Positions 1 to 11,594 are shown, numbered from the stretch's first letter. The stretch is DNA of 64,000 nucleotides from Monodelphis domestica (GCF_027887165.1 NC_077229.1:349204416-349268415), one strand, 5' to 3'. A program made the numbers and translations. The notes: a model not told the origin generated them from the letters alone.

Positions 1-300
1 GACTATCTAACAACCTTATACCATTCTATTTCCCAGTATGCCAACCATCCTCTAGTCAGACCATTCCTTGCCACTGACCCATGAGCATGACATAATCACT
101 GCCTCTGTGCCTTCATTCATGTCATACTTTAGCTAGAAAGCCTGACTTTTTTTTTCTTACCTGTTCCTATTGCTTACAACCTTCACAAACCCACTCGAGT
201 CTCATTTCTCCCATTTAAACCTTTGCTGACCAGTACTCTGATTTCCTTTGCTTTATTTCTCCACTGAATTCTTTCATCACTTCATATCTTGGCCAAATTG
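1..300 (+). repeat. Probable L2 fragment, sense
   Basis: Pyrimidine-rich sequence with the phrasing of the L2 ORF2 C-terminal region (CTCTGTGCCTTC near 105 followed by TTACCTGTTCCT near 159). It is old and diverged, and the call rests on word similarity alone. Confidence 0.35.
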
Positions 301-324
301 GAAGTATAATTCAAGTGTCCATGA

Positions 325-485
325 ATGTAGACTTAGAATTGGAGGATTTAGATTTTATTCCTGTCTGCTACTCATTGCCTATATGATCTTAGATAATTCA
401 CTTTGGCTGTCCAGGTCTTAGCTTCTTTCTCTGTAAAATGTTCAGTGTTAGATGGTACTTTTTTCAACTCTGATGCTAAGATGTG
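325..485 (+). repeat. CORE-SINE (MIR-like), sense, diverged
   Basis: Carries the CORE-SINE order of a GATCTTAGATAATTCACTT block followed by CTTTCTCTGTAAAATG, the counterpart of the MIR 'cctcatctgtaaaatg' segment. Confidence 0.5.
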
Positions 486-601
486 GCATTTAATTATATC
501 CTTTTATTTTTCATTGTTACTTCATGTGCTTTAATTTTAAGTCTATAATTATATCATAAATATATGGGGTTAAGGACTATGCTTTTTTTCAGTGTTTTAC
601 A

Positions 602-788
602 TTAATGATGTCAAACTTAAATAGAAATAGATCTTTCCATTAGATTATTGACTTTGAAAACTTCAACTTAAAAATTATCTGTGTTGTTTTGCACTTTTAT
701 TTATTTTGTTAAAATACTTACCAATTATATTTTAATCTGGCTCAGTGGCTTCCTGAGCAGTTTCCAGGATTTGAGTTTGACACTTCTG
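602..788 (+). mobile_element. Non-autonomous hAT relic, short MITE-like, nearly complete
   Basis: Starts with GATGTCAAACTTAAATAGAA and ends with GAGTTTGACACTTCTG, so the two ends are inverted repeats of the CAGTGGTGTCAAACTC type. A second copy lies at 22818-23024 and shares the internal TTTATTTATTTTG block. There is no coding capacity. Confidence 0.65.
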
Positions 789-914
789 TTCTGCATAATC
801 CCTTAAGGGTGTCAAACACATAGAGGATATTCAATATACAGATAGACTTATTAGACAAATTTTAAAAAATCAATAAAAATTACTAACATGAATTTCCTCT
901 ACTGGATATTTATC

Positions 915-1075
915 ATAGAACCATAGATTTAGAGCTGTAAGGTTTTTTTGAGAACATCTAATCCAACTCTCTCATTTTACAATTCAAGAAACTAAAATTG
1001 AAGTGAAATATTTCTCATATAGTAATCATCTGAAGTAAGATATGAATCCAGGCCTGATTTCTACAGTTAGGACCT
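915..1075 (-). repeat. CORE-SINE-like fragment
   Basis: Contains CATCTAATCCAACTCTCTCA followed by a diverged 'ttttacagatgaagaaactga' segment and a GAATCCAGG motif, the antisense arrangement of marsupial CORE-SINEs. Related to 3925-4085. Confidence 0.55.
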
Positions 1076-1137
1076 TTTCAAAGAACTACCTAACCCTGTC
1101 AATTCAGCATCACAGGACCATTAATATTTGGCTGAAT

Positions 1138-2305
1138 GAGATAGAGAATATTGCAAAATGTAAAATGAATGACTTTGATTATGTCAAATTAAAAAGGGGT
1201 TATACAAATAAAACCAATGCAACCAAACTTAGAAGGAAAGCAACAAACTGGGACAATATTTTTTATAACAAAACTCTCTGACAAGGGTTTAATTTCCCAG
1301 ATGTATAAGGAACTAGGTCAAATTTACAAAAAAAAAAAAACAAACGTCAAGCAATTCCTCAATCGACAAATGGTTCAGAGACATGAAATAGGCAGTTTTC
1401 ACACGATGAAATCAAAACTATCAATAAGCACATGAAAAAATGTTCTGAATCCTTCCTGATTAGAGAAATACAAATTAAGACAACTCTTAGGTACCACCTC
1501 ATACCTAGCAGATTGGCCAATATGGCAGCAAAGGAAAGTAATAAATGTTGGAGGGAATGTGGCAAAATTGGGACACTAATAAAATGCTGAATTGGTCTAA
1601 CCATTCTGGAGGGCAATTTGGAATTATGCGCAAAGGGCTTTAAAAAATGCCTGTCCTTTGACCCAGACATACCACTGCTGGGTTTGTACCCCAAAAAGAT
1701 TATAAGGAAAAAGACTTGTACAAAAATATTTATAGCCCCACTCTTTGTGGTGGCAAAAAATTAGAAAATGAGGGGGTGTCCATCAATTGGGAAATGGCTG
1801 AACAAATTGTGGTATCTGACAGTAATGGAATATTATTGTGCTGAAATGAACAATGAACTGGAGGAATTCCATGTGAACTGAAAAGACCTCCACAAATTAA
1901 TGCAGAACAAAAGGAGCAGAACCAGGTTAACACTGTACACAGAGACTGATACATGATGTCACAATCAAATGTAATAGACTTTTCTACTAGAAACAATGCA
2001 AGGAACCAGGACAATCCAGAGGAACTTATGAGAAAGAATATTATCCACATCCAGAGAATGAACTGTGGGAGTAGACATGCAGAAGAAAAACATATAACCA
2101 ATCACATAGTTTTATATGGATTTGATTAGAATTTTGCTTTTAAAAGATCACTCTACTGCAAATATGAATAACATGGAAATGGGTTTTGAATATGAGTCAG
2201 TGGAATTGCTCGTCAGCTTCAAAAGTAGGGGGAGGAAAGAATGAGGGGGGATCATGAATTCTCTAACTATGGGAAAATATTCTAAATTTTAAAAGGGGAA
2301 CAAAA
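1138..2305 (+). mobile_element. L1 LINE, 5'-truncated 3' end (copy 1)
   Basis: Conceptual translation in shifting frames follows the C-terminal end of L1 ORF2: the 'KCKMNDFDYVKLKRG', 'NKTNATK' and 'DKGLISQMYKELGQIYKK' segments, then 'IREIQIKTTLRYHLIPSRLANMAAK', then 'CTKIFIAPLFVVAK'. Several frame changes and stops make it non-functional. It is followed by the marsupial L1 3' UTR (GATTTGATTAGAATTTTGC and onward). A second, better copy starts right after it. Confidence 0.85.
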
Positions 2306-2306
2306 G

Positions 2307-3900
2307 ATCAAGAATATCAAGGGAAATAATGAAAAATGTGAAGGAGGGGTACTAGCAGTAGCAGATCTTAAATTGTACTATAAAGCAGTAGTAATCAAAA
2401 CAATATGGTACTGGTTAAGAGACAGAAAGGAGGATCAATGGAATAGACATGGGGTAAATGACCTCGGCAAGACAGTGTATGATAAGCCCAAAGATCCCAG
2501 CTTTTGGGACAAAAATCCACTATTTGACAAAAACTGGTTGGAAAATTGGAAAACAGTATGGGAGAGATTAGGTTTAGATCAACATCTCACATTCTACAAG
2601 AAGATAATTGAGAATGGGTGAATTATTTGAATATAAAGAAGTAAACTATAAGTAAATTAGGTGAAAACAGAATAGCATACCTGTCAGATCTTCAGGAAAT
2701 GAAAGATTTCAAGACCAAACAAGAGTTACAAAACAATTACAAAATGTAAAATGAATAAATTTGATTACATTAAATTAAAAAGGTTTCATACAAACAAAAC
2801 CAATGCAACCAAAATTAGAAGGGAAGCAGCAAATTGGGAAAAAAATATTTATAACAAAAACCTCTGAAAAAGGTCTAATTACTCAAATATATAAGGAGCT
2901 AAATCAATTGTACAAAAAAATCAAGCCATTCCCCAATTGGTAAATGGTCAAGGGACATGCATAGGCAATTTTCAGATAAAGAAATCAAAACTATCAATAA
3001 GCACATGAAAAGTATTCTAAATCTCTTATAATTAGAGAAATGCAAATCAAAACAAATCTGAGGTACCACTTCACACCTAGCAGATTGGCTAACATGACAG
3101 CAAAGGAAGACAATAACTGTTGGAAGGAATGTGACAAAATAGGGACATTAATGCATTGCTGGTGGAGTTGTGAATTGATCCAACCATTTCTGGATGGCAA
3201 TTTGGAACTATGCCCAAAGGGCACTAAAAGACTATCTGCCCTTTGATCCAGCCTTACCACTACTGAGTTTATAACCCAAGGAGAATGTAAGGAAAGAGAC
3301 TTGTACAAAAATATTTATAGCCACACTCTTTGTGGTGGCAAAAAAAAATTGGAAAATGAGGGCATGCCCTTCAATTGGGGAATGGCTGAACAAATGATGG
3401 TATCTGTTGGTGATGGAATACTATTATGCTCAAAGGAATAATGAACTCAAGGAATTCTATGTGAATACAGAGCAAAAGGAGAAGAACCAAGAGAACCTTA
3501 CACACAGAGATGGATACACTGGGCACAATGGAATGTAGTGGACTTCTCTACTAGCAGCAATGCAATGATCCAGGACAATTCTGAGGGACTTATGAAAAGG
3601 GTTGCTATCCACATCCAGAGAAAGAACTATGGGAGTAGAAACACAGAAGAAAAACAACTGCTTGATCACATGGGTCAATGGGGATATGATTGGGGATGTA
3701 GACTCTCAACCATCACCCTAGTGCAAATATCAATAATATGGAAATAGGTATTGATCAATGACACATGTAAAACCCAGTGGAATGTTGGCTACGGGGGAAT
3801 AGGTGAGGAGGGGAGGGAAAGAACATGAATCATGTAACTATGGAAAAAATTTCTTAATTAATCAATTAAATATTTTTTTAAATAAAATGAAATAAATAGA
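2307..3900 (+). mobile_element. L1 LINE, 5'-truncated 3' end (copy 2) with A-rich tail
   Basis: The frame at 2373-2621 reads YYKAVVIKTIWYWLRDRKEDQWNR, the L1 ORF2 block just before the C-terminal domain. The frame at 3040-3246 reads MQIKTNLRYHFTPSRLANM then a CWKECDKIGTLMHCWWSCELIQPF stretch, which corresponds to the cysteine-containing C-terminal motif of L1 ORF2. A frame break separates them. The 3' UTR (ATGACACATGTAAAACCCAG near 3759) ends in an A-rich tail at about 3865-3900. The same 3' UTR is seen in antisense at 20115-20265. Confidence 0.9.
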
Positions 3901-3924
3901 AGACAGCAAAAAAGGGGGAGGATT

Positions 3925-4085
3925 TAGCTGAATGGGACCTCAATAGTCATCTAGTCCAAATCCCTCATTTTATAGATAAAGAAATAAAGAGTCAAGGAAG
4001 TTACATGATTTGTTCAGTCATAGGGCAATATGCATCAAAGGTGACATTTGAACCTAGGTTCTCTGAATCCAGAGTTAAAGCTCAT
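3925..4085 (-). repeat. CORE-SINE-like fragment
   Basis: Has GTCATCTAGTCCAAATCCCTC then CATTTTATAGATAAAGAAAT and a GAACCTAGG motif, the antisense CORE-SINE arrangement also seen at 915-1075. It sits directly behind the L1 tail. Confidence 0.6.
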
Positions 4086-4099
4086 TCAGAACCTTCAGC

Positions 4100-5820
4100 C
4101 AGTAATATTACAATTGTGCTGCAGTCAGATAAAAAATCAATTGATCTTTCTTTGCTGTTATCTAAAGACCAAGACTGGCTATAGGTTAACAATTACCATG
4201 CATATTGCTTAGAACCATAGTGCCTATCATAGGTCTGACCTTGAAATATTCAGGACTATCTATGATAATGAACCAAGAATATCTTGATGTCTTGAATTGA
4301 ATATGAGTTATATTTAAATGAGGCAGAGTTGCACAAAGTCAATAGCAATGTTCTCTTTTCCAGAGTCACTGAAGTTAAGTGGCCAGAAAAAAAGTCAAGA
4401 TGATGGAGCATGGTGCAGAATGGAGTGGATCCCTTCCAGCTTAAAATACTCGATATTTTTTAGGTTATATATTTTTATGCTGAACTTAAGAAAAATTAAA
4501 TATTTTTTTTATTTCAATCATATGTAGTAGAACAAGGGAAAGACAATTGTATAAGAAACTTTATATATCTTTTATATATTTATTTTTCTTTAACATTCTG
4601 TAATAAATTCAACCCTTAGCTTCCAAAAACATTTTTTTTTGTGATTTTCTGACCTTCCTTCTCTTCTTTTCTGTATATTTTCTTCAAGCTAATTTAATGA
4701 CCATCTTTTCTTTACAAAATCCCATACAATCTAATATAAGGATAAGGCCTTGTCCAATAAGATCTATAGTAGTCTTTCCCCAAGTCCAGAAGAAAAGTTT
4801 ATGGTGTTAATAATAATGTAAAAAAAGTAAAAAGTAAGTGAAAAGGCTTCACTAAACGACTATCATGAGAAGTTCTTGCAATTAACCTTGAAAGCTTGTC
4901 AAAAATTGGAGTCCTCTGATTTTGTTTCCTTAAATACTTTTAAAAATAATGCATTTTGTCTTCCTACCTTTTCTCCTGTCTTTTTTAAACAGCTCTTGAA
5001 ATGTCAACACTTCCCTGAACCTCAATTAAAATAGAGAAAATTAATTCACTTTGGTTCCATTTCTGTCTAAATATGCAATTCCCTAACTCTGCCTGCTTGC
5101 TATCCTAGACTGTGAACTGCTTTTAAATGTTGACTGCATCTTATTTATTTAATTTGTGTCCTTTCCCCATTGGGTATAGTTATGTCAGGTGATATCAACA
5201 CAAACAATATGACTGTCTTGAACATTCAGCCTATACATGGAATTGATTCTTTTTTTTCTCCTTCATGACTCGTTTCAGGTCTTCTACTATCTCTGTCTTC
5301 CAAAATGTCTTAGCGTTTTGGTGCTTTGGATATTTTTTAATATTTTCCTGTCTTAGATACTGTATAAACTTCCAAAGGGGAAAACGATGCCAGTTAGTAC
5401 ACTTCCAAAAGTGCCTCTAATAATTCTGCAGGAAACCCATATTTAATAAATGTAATTCCATAATAATGGTGACAACCTTTCATTTATATTATATTTTTAA
5501 TCAATAAGACTCCTTTAAAAATCAATGAAAATTTACTGAATATTTAACTTATGGCATAATTTGCATGAATTTTCATTAGTTCTTACATATAAATATAATA
5601 ATTTTGCTTGTCCTTTCTTTTTTTTTTCCTTTCAAATAGATGAGCCTTCCAAAATTTGGTTTTTTACATTATTAACCTTTTATTTGGTAACGCCATGGAA
5701 ATGTCAAATTAGCTTCCCTGAAGATTTTTCACTCATAAAAACAACTTTAACTTGGATAAAAGGAACACTCTACAATTATGGAAGTGAACTTCTTTTTTAT
5801 AGAGCTGGCCTATAATTTAA
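4100..5820. other. Gene-free, AT-rich unique-looking sequence
   Basis: No coding frame of note and no repeat I can name with confidence. 5100-5200 has a weak resemblance to an L2 3' end. The small open frames here have no recognisable composition or motifs. Confidence 0.5.
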
Positions 5821-5824
5821 CTTC

Positions 5825-5921
5825 TTTCATCTCATAGTAATAGCTGACATTTATCTTGCTCTTGATACTTTATGAAGCACTTTATGTACATTGTAATCTT
5901 CACAAGAGCCCTGTGAAATAA
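5825..5921 (-). repeat. CORE-SINE (MIR) fragment
   Basis: AATAGCTGACATTTAT followed by AGCACTTTATGTACATTGTAATC and CACAAGAGCCCTGTGA is the antisense MIR 3' half. It is cut short by the hAT relic that follows. Confidence 0.55.
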
Positions 5922-6085
5922 AGAAGTTCTTAGCCTTTTTTGTGTCATTGAACTCATTGGAAGTCTGGGAAAGCCTACAAACTCTCACAATAATGGTTTT
6001 CAATGCTTAAAATAAATAGTATTAAAAAGGAAACCTATTTTTTTGAAATAGTCATCAATTTTTAAGCAAAGTTCTTTGAGTTCAG
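5922..6085 (+). mobile_element. Non-autonomous hAT relic, second short family (copy 1)
   Basis: Begins GAAGTTCTTAGCCTTTTTTG and continues with diverged GTCATTGAACTCATTGGAAG. The same family occurs at 39628-39826 (both ends present) and at 23036-23092. From memory this matches a mammalian hAT MITE whose ends are CAGGGGTTCTTAACCT and its inverse. Confidence 0.55.
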
Positions 6086-6159
6086 AAATACTCTGTGTCC
6101 TCTTAACAAGTGCTTATAAGTCAGCAGTTCAAGAAGCATATTTAACATATTTAACATGG

Positions 6160-6285
6160 AAAAGCTTAAGGTAAGAAAAGTTAAGCAATTTGTTCAAGAT
6201 TATCTAGTAAGTGGCTGATTCTACATGTGATTGTGAATCTAATTCTGAATTTATATACAGTGTTCTTAAGACTTTTCTATAACCC
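6160..6285 (-). repeat. CORE-SINE fragment
   Basis: GTTAAGCAATTTGTTCAAGATT and AGTAAGTGGCTGATTCT follow the antisense MIR-type 'ttaagtgacttgcccaagg...agtaagtggcag' pattern. Confidence 0.5.
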
Positions 6286-6289
6286 CTGC

Positions 6290-6795
6290 TTAATATGATT
6301 ATTGCCTACTTAAGAAGAGCAAAGTAGAGAACCAGAAACTTATTAAGACATTTCCAGTCAAAACCACACAACTACCAAAATAATAAAAAGCACAACAACA
6401 ATGATGATGATGATGAAATACTTGATACTTAGAGTAGCGAGAGGTTTTTCAAGATTAAATAACTTGATTGGCCATCTTCATTTATTAAATTATAAGCATT
6501 AACAAACAACCCTCTTTCTCAGAATTTGTTTTCCAATTTAATTATTTTACACACGCACACACACATATTTTATATATTACATTTTCTTCTGGTTTTGTTG
6601 TAGTTTGCATTTGTTTTAAAGTTTATTATTATTTCAAAGAGCCATTGCTTTGATTTGTGCTCAGTATCCTAAGCTTAGTTCCGCTTAGATTGTAGCTTTG
6701 GCCCCCATTATCTTTCTTCTTTGACAGTTCTGAACCTGGAGTTGCCTATGCCCCTTGCTGCAGGTTGTAAGGATGATATTAGAAAATAAGTAATG
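6290..6795. other. Gene-free sequence
   Basis: AT-rich, with a short ACACACGCACACACACA run near 6551 and a (GAT)4 run near 6404. No gene or clear repeat seen. Confidence 0.5.
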
Positions 6796-6799
6796 TTTT

Positions 6800-7530
6800 A
6801 TTAGTTTATTAGTTTAGGGATAAGAAGTAAAGTGGCTAATTGAGAAAAGAACTGAGAGAGCATGTTAATTTCAACTGCTGACAGTTATAACCATTTTTCT
6901 GTGTCAATTACTCTCTCTTGGCAGTTGAAAGTTGATTTCTGACAGTTGGCAGACATACTCTCAGAGACTCTTTCTCAGGACTGGAGGAGGTAATATCTTT
7001 GCCTCTCTCTCTGTCTGAGGGAAAGACCTGAAGGAGCTCAGTGTTTTCCTTTCCCAACTTGGGAAACACTCTTGAATATCTATTGTGGGTTTATAGATTG
7101 TTTAACTCCGAGAAGACCAAAGAGAAGCCTGGTCTTTAGTTAGGACTCTGAGTTTTGACTCAGCGTCCTAACTTGATTCTTGTTGAGACTCAACCAGCTA
7201 GCCTTTGCTATTTTATAATTTGAGCAGTGGTAGTTTTTATTTAGATAGTATAAATTTGGGTTAGTCAGATCAGGGAGGATTAGTGTAGCCTGTGAAACAC
7301 AGGAGAAACAGTTCCTTGCGGAACCTTGGAGTTTATTTGGGTGGATTTAGAATACCTTAGAATTAGAAATCCTTTATTTATCCTTATATATTTCAATAAA
7401 CATTTTATGTTTGTAATGAGTCTCTTTAGCATCCTTGTGTCTTATCCTGAAGGGAAGTTCACATTTGAGCTTCACTTCATCGCTGAGGATGCTTTTAATT
7501 ACATCTATCAAAAGTATTCAAACAGTTTGA
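6800..7530 (+). mobile_element. Endogenous retroviral LTR, sense (family X, copy 1)
   Basis: An inverted copy of this block lies at 30545-31150. They share CCTAACTTGATTCTTG, AATTTGGGTTAGTCAGATCA, GGTTCCTTGC-like and AAGTTCAC...GAGCTTCACTT words in the same order. An AATAAA signal is at about 7395 (TTTCAATAAACATTTTATG), as expected for the R region. No gag or pol is seen on either side, so it behaves as a solo LTR. It is old: the two copies differ by many substitutions and indels. Boundaries are uncertain by tens of bases. Confidence 0.7.
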
Positions 7531-7534
7531 ACCT

Positions 7535-8055
7535 GATTGGCGAGTTAAACAGTTTTAAACAGTTTTTCCATCAAAATCTTTTATTTTTATAACTAGCCAG
7601 ATTATATTTTTACAAGATCAGGCAGGCCAGACCAGACTGTCACTTGAGCTGATATTGATATCTACTTAGCTTGACTCTAGGATGCAGGGAAGCTGGTTTT
7701 ACTCTGCTTATGCTGAGCCTTCAGTGTGTGCTCTTTAGGCACTGGTCTGACCTTGTTCCTATGGTGATGTAGGCATGGGATACTTGGATTCTGTGTTGTG
7801 TGACACTTCTCTGGAATTATCTCAGCTGTATCTCCTGCCATGCTCTGGTGGGTTCCCTGGGCCCTGAACTGGGTACTAATCTCAACTTATCTCTTGCTGT
7901 ATCTGAGTGAGACTGGCCAGGCTTCGTACTTTTTGAGTCCTCCTGTATTAATGTCTCCTACTATTGATCTGGTCACTTTTACACTCTGCCTTCCACATGT
8001 TCTATCTTGTCTGTTCAGAACATGAACAAATTTCTGACAGTCTTTTTTTGCTAAT
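7535..8055. other. Gene-free sequence next to the LTR
   Basis: No gene or firmly named repeat. Part of it could still belong to the retroviral element, but no primer-binding site is recognisable. Confidence 0.4.
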
Positions 8056-8057
8056 AA

Positions 8058-8545
8058 GTCAATCAGTCAAGAAACATTTTTGAGTGACTACAAAGAAAAG
8101 CAAAAGCACTATCCATGCCCTCAAGAACTTCATATTGGATTGAGAAAGATGATATAGAAATACATATATTTAAGATATGTCAAATAGTTGGAAGATAATC
8201 TCATCAGGAGGGTACTTGTTGGAGAAGGAGGACTGAAAAGGCCTCCTATAAAAGTCAGGTTCCTAGGAAATACATGAAGGAAGCCAGAGAGGCTGAAAAT
8301 GGGGAGAGAAACATGAGGCATTCAAAACAAGTGGTGCAAAGTCAAAAGATGGAATGTTGCAAGTGAGAAACAGTAAGCAGGGTTGTATAGTTGAATTGTA
8401 TAGGATTGGGATTTGAGTTTGAGGGGTAAAGAGTATAAGAAGTCTGGAAAGGAAGGAAGACTACAGAGATTGGGAAGAGCTTTAAATGCCAAATAGAGGA
8501 TTTTATATTTGATCCAAGGAATATTAAGGGCCCACTCTTGTTTAT
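8058..8545 (-). mobile_element. L2 LINE fragment, antisense
   Basis: Follows the antisense L2 text: AAGAAACATTTTTGAGTGAC, then CTATCCATGCCCTCAAGAAC, then a GAAGGAAGCCAGAGAGG block and TGGGAAGAGCTTTAAATGCC...GGATTTTATATTTGATCC. Related antisense L2 copies lie at 9318, 19850, 40845 and 48130. Confidence 0.8.
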
Positions 8546-8549
8546 ATAC

Positions 8550-9310
8550 TGTCCTAAATAGGAAGAAGCTTATAGCTCTTTCTCTTTGGTTTTCTTTATT
8601 ATTAAGATTACAAATTCTAGTGAATTTTAAAAACTTAATCCAGTGTTTGTAGGTAGAAATGTATTCCTCCATACCCAAACAATCTAGAATTATTCTTAGT
8701 CAGAAACAAATTTAAGTTCTTGGGCATCTAGAGAAATATTTCCTTATAATACCCTGGCAGATAAACAGCTGGAGTACAAAGGTTTCTTTGCTTCAAATGT
8801 ATTGGAAGTCTTTGTGCTGGGAACTAACACCTGGAAGCCCCATGAGCATGAATCAGTCAATGGTGGGATGGAGGAAATGTACTCACTGCCACCTCAGACC
8901 TGGCAGAGTTCTCCTACCTCATCCCATGGACCACAGTTTAAGGACTGGAAGCTATTGATCATCAGTATTATTAGGACATATCCTTGACTCTTAATTTTTA
9001 CAATTTATCTCCACAAGCTGAGCAAACATATACCATATTCCTTTCTAATGTCATGTCAGTCATTGACACTACTGAGTCTGCTGATCTTATGATGGCTCAC
9101 AACTCTTCCTAACATTGATGCATGCAGACCAACATGACCCACATCTGAAGGAGCTTTTCCCTAAGATACCAACTTTCTAAGGCTTCTTCAGCAGGTAGAA
9201 ACAATGAGCTTAGCATCAAGTTGGTAAAAACATTTAATTAAAATAGAAAACTACCAACACCTTCCTCTTTCCTGTCTCCACCTCCAGGTAACCACAGTCC
9301 CCCCATCAAG
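8550..9310. other. Gene-free sequence
   Basis: No coding frame with recognisable content and no repeat I can name. 8800-9200 is moderately GC-balanced unique-looking DNA. Confidence 0.45.
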
Positions 9311-9434
9311 TCAGGTCAAATCAATAAACATTTATGAAGAATTTACTATGTGCTAGGTATTGTACTAACCATTGAGGATACAAAAAAAGACAAAAGATAG
9401 TTAACTAGTACTCCCTATTAGTTCACAATTGAAT

Positions 9435-9638
9435 GGCAAGGGGACAGCTGAACGGCTCAGTAGATTGAGAGCCAGGCCCAGAGACAGGAGGTGCTGGGTT
9501 CAATCTTGCCTCAGAGATTCCCTAGCTTTATGACCCTGGGCAAGTCACTCAAACCCCATTGTCTTGTCCTTACCACTCTTCTGCCTATGAACCAATATAT
9601 AGTATTGATTCTAAGATGGTAGGTAAGGGTTTAAAAAA
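9435..9638 (+). mobile_element. tRNA-derived marsupial SINE (family A) nested in L2
   Basis: Carries the family landmarks: CTCAGTAGATTGAGAGCCAG, GACAGGAGGTGCTGGGTTCAA (box-B-like), TGACCCTGGGCAAGTCACT, and a tail of GGTAGGTAAGGGTTTA plus A's. A 10-bp direct target duplication (ACAATTGAAT) is at 9425-9434 and 9639-9648. Confidence 0.9.
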
Positions 9639-10098
9639 ACAATTGAATAGGGAGACAACATGCAAACAATTATATACAAAAAGGGTATAACAGAATAAAG
9701 AAGAGATAATGAACAAAGGGAAGGCAATAGAATTAAAAGACTTCTTGAAGAAGGTAAGACTTTAAATAAGACTTAATGGAAACCAAGAAGTAGAAATGAG
9801 ATGAGGCAGTGTTCCTGGCCTGGAAGACAGTGAAAATGCTCAGAGTTGGGAGATGGAGTATCATGTGCAAGGAACAGCAAGAAGGCCATTGTTACTGGAT
9901 GGCAAAGTAAGTTGTGAAGAGTAAGGTATAATATGATTGAAAAGATAGGTAGGGCCCAGATTAGGAAGAGCTTTAAAAGCTAAAGAGATGATTTTATATT
10001 TCATCCTGAAGGTAAAAAGGAGCCACTGGATGTTTTGTTTAGGAAGATAATTTATTTAGGAAGATCAATTTGATAACTGAGTGGAGGATGAAACAGGG

Positions 10099-10584
10099 CA
10101 GTGATGGTGAACTTTTTAGAGATGGAGTGTCAGGCCCTGCCCCCACCCCACTCCCCAGACTGAGTGCTGTGCCAGTACCACTCCCATGGGAAAACATGCT
10201 CTGCCACCTCCCATTACCCCACACAGGAGACGGAGGAACCACTCCCTTTGGGCTGCTGGGTAGAGGGGCAGGTCATGTGAGAAATGTCCTCATTAAGTGT
10301 AGAGAGAGGGAGTAGGAGTGGCCCAAGTGCTCTGCTCCCCTCCAGCTCTGCTGCCTATGAGCTGTCCACCTTACTTCCTGTGCACTCCTATTGGCTGCTG
10401 GGCAAAGGAACAGAGGATGTAAAAAAAAATGTCATCAGGCATGGTGGAGAGGGGGAGGGGAGCAGCTGTACCTGAGTCCCTCTGCCTTTCTAGTAATGAA
10501 CTCAGGGTGGGGGAGGGCAGCGACGTGCCCACAGAGAGCACTCTGTGTGCCACCTTTGGCACCTATACTGGTTCACCATCACTG
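10099..10584 (+). mobile_element. Complete non-autonomous hAT element nested in L2
   Basis: Terminal inverted repeats match over 14 bp: CAGTGATGGTGAAC at the left end and GTTCACCATCACTG at the right end. The body is GC-richer than its surroundings, about 486 bp, without a transposase frame. Flanking L2 is continuous across it. The expected 8-bp target duplication is not clearly preserved. A truncated copy lies at 45300-45454 and shares AGTAATGAACTCAGG and TGCCCACAGAGAG. The 60-80 residue open frames inside are due to base composition. Confidence 0.85.
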
Positions 10585-10874
10585 AACTAGAATGATTAAA
10601 GAGGATTGACTAGGGGGACTTGGGCAAGGAGACCAACCAGTGGGCTATTGAAATAGACCAGGAATGAAGTGATAAGAGCCTATAACAAGATGGTGACCGT
10701 GTCAGAAGAGAGGAGTAGAAGCAGGCTAATGCAAGAAATGTTACAATGGTAGAAACTACAAGATTTTAAAATAGATTGGATATGGATAATGAGACTGAGG
10801 AGTCAAAGGTGACAGAGAATGGTAGTACTCTCCCCAATAATTAGGAGGTAATAGGTAGGAGACCAGCTAGTTTC

Positions 10875-11425
10875 TATCTCTTCCCCACTTTTTCTTAGAA
10901 CTTAATTTGAAAGTGCATTTAATGCTGCTTATCCCAGGTATGTTTTATTATATTTGTTTCAGAGAAGTTGTCATAAGCAGCACATAATCACAATCAGAAG
11001 CTCCTTACCCCAGTGAAATCCTAGGTCCAGACAAAGAAAGAAAAATGCTCATTATGACTCTGCAGATGTGTGCATCTTAGTTGGGGGTCCACAATTTATC
11101 CAAGTCAAAAAGATATGATATACTGAGGATCCTTTTAGCCCAGCAGTGTCACAAAAATTTTTCAAGGCTACATGGAACAACACCATGGCCTATTGCATTT
11201 TTGTGAGGTTTTCTGCCAGTTGGAAGCCTGGCAGATTACTTAAGTCATTTGTGCTATTTTTGTATTCTTGTTCTTCAGTGATATCAATTCATAAGTCTTA
11301 GTACATCAAAATTTATACAGAAGAGGCATGGGCATTTGGGATAAAATAAAATAAAAGGATCCCAGGGTATGGGAAAAATGTCACTGAAGTAGGATCTTAC
11401 AATATAATAGAAACAGTTGGTTGCA
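10875..11425. other. Gene-free sequence
   Basis: No gene or firmly identified repeat. Composition is ordinary for the region. Confidence 0.45.
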
Positions 11426-11429
11426 GAGG

Positions 11430-11585
11430 AGATAGTTGAATACAGTGAAAAGATCACTGACCCTGAAGTCAAAGCACCTGGGTTCAAATCTCATCTTGAC
11501 TGGTTACTCTCCATGTGACCTTGGACAAAATATCTCATCTCTAGAGCTAAGCAAGGACAGTGCCTGTATCATATTAGGTGCCTAA
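11430..11585 (+). repeat. CORE-SINE (MIR/THER-like)
   Basis: ATACAGTGAAAAGATCACTGACCC, then GTCAAAGCACCTGGGTTCAAAT, then CATGTGACCTTGGACAAA: tRNA-like head plus CORE. First of five SINE units packed head to tail up to 12345. Confidence 0.75.
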
Positions 11586-11594
11586 TAAAGGCAT

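Larger units (their letters stand above)
9318..10870 (-). mobile_element. L2 LINE, antisense, with two nested insertions
   Basis: Antisense L2 from its 3' end (AATAAACATTTATGAAGAAT, TGTGCTAGGTATTGTACTAA) up into ORF2 (GGGCTATTGAAATAGACCAG corresponds to the L2 'ctggactattgcaatagcc' segment read backwards). It is interrupted by a SINE (9435-9638) and a hAT element (10099-10584), and the L2 text resumes on both sides of each. This orders the events: L2 first, then hAT and SINE. Confidence 0.85.

Noticed and set aside
10070-10585. Cluster of 60-80 residue frames on both strands
   Set aside because: Explained by the GC-rich body of the nested non-autonomous hAT element.
10091-10592. 8-bp target duplication for the hAT at 10099-10584
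   Set aside because: The flanking octamers agree at only about half of their positions, so I did not claim a duplication.
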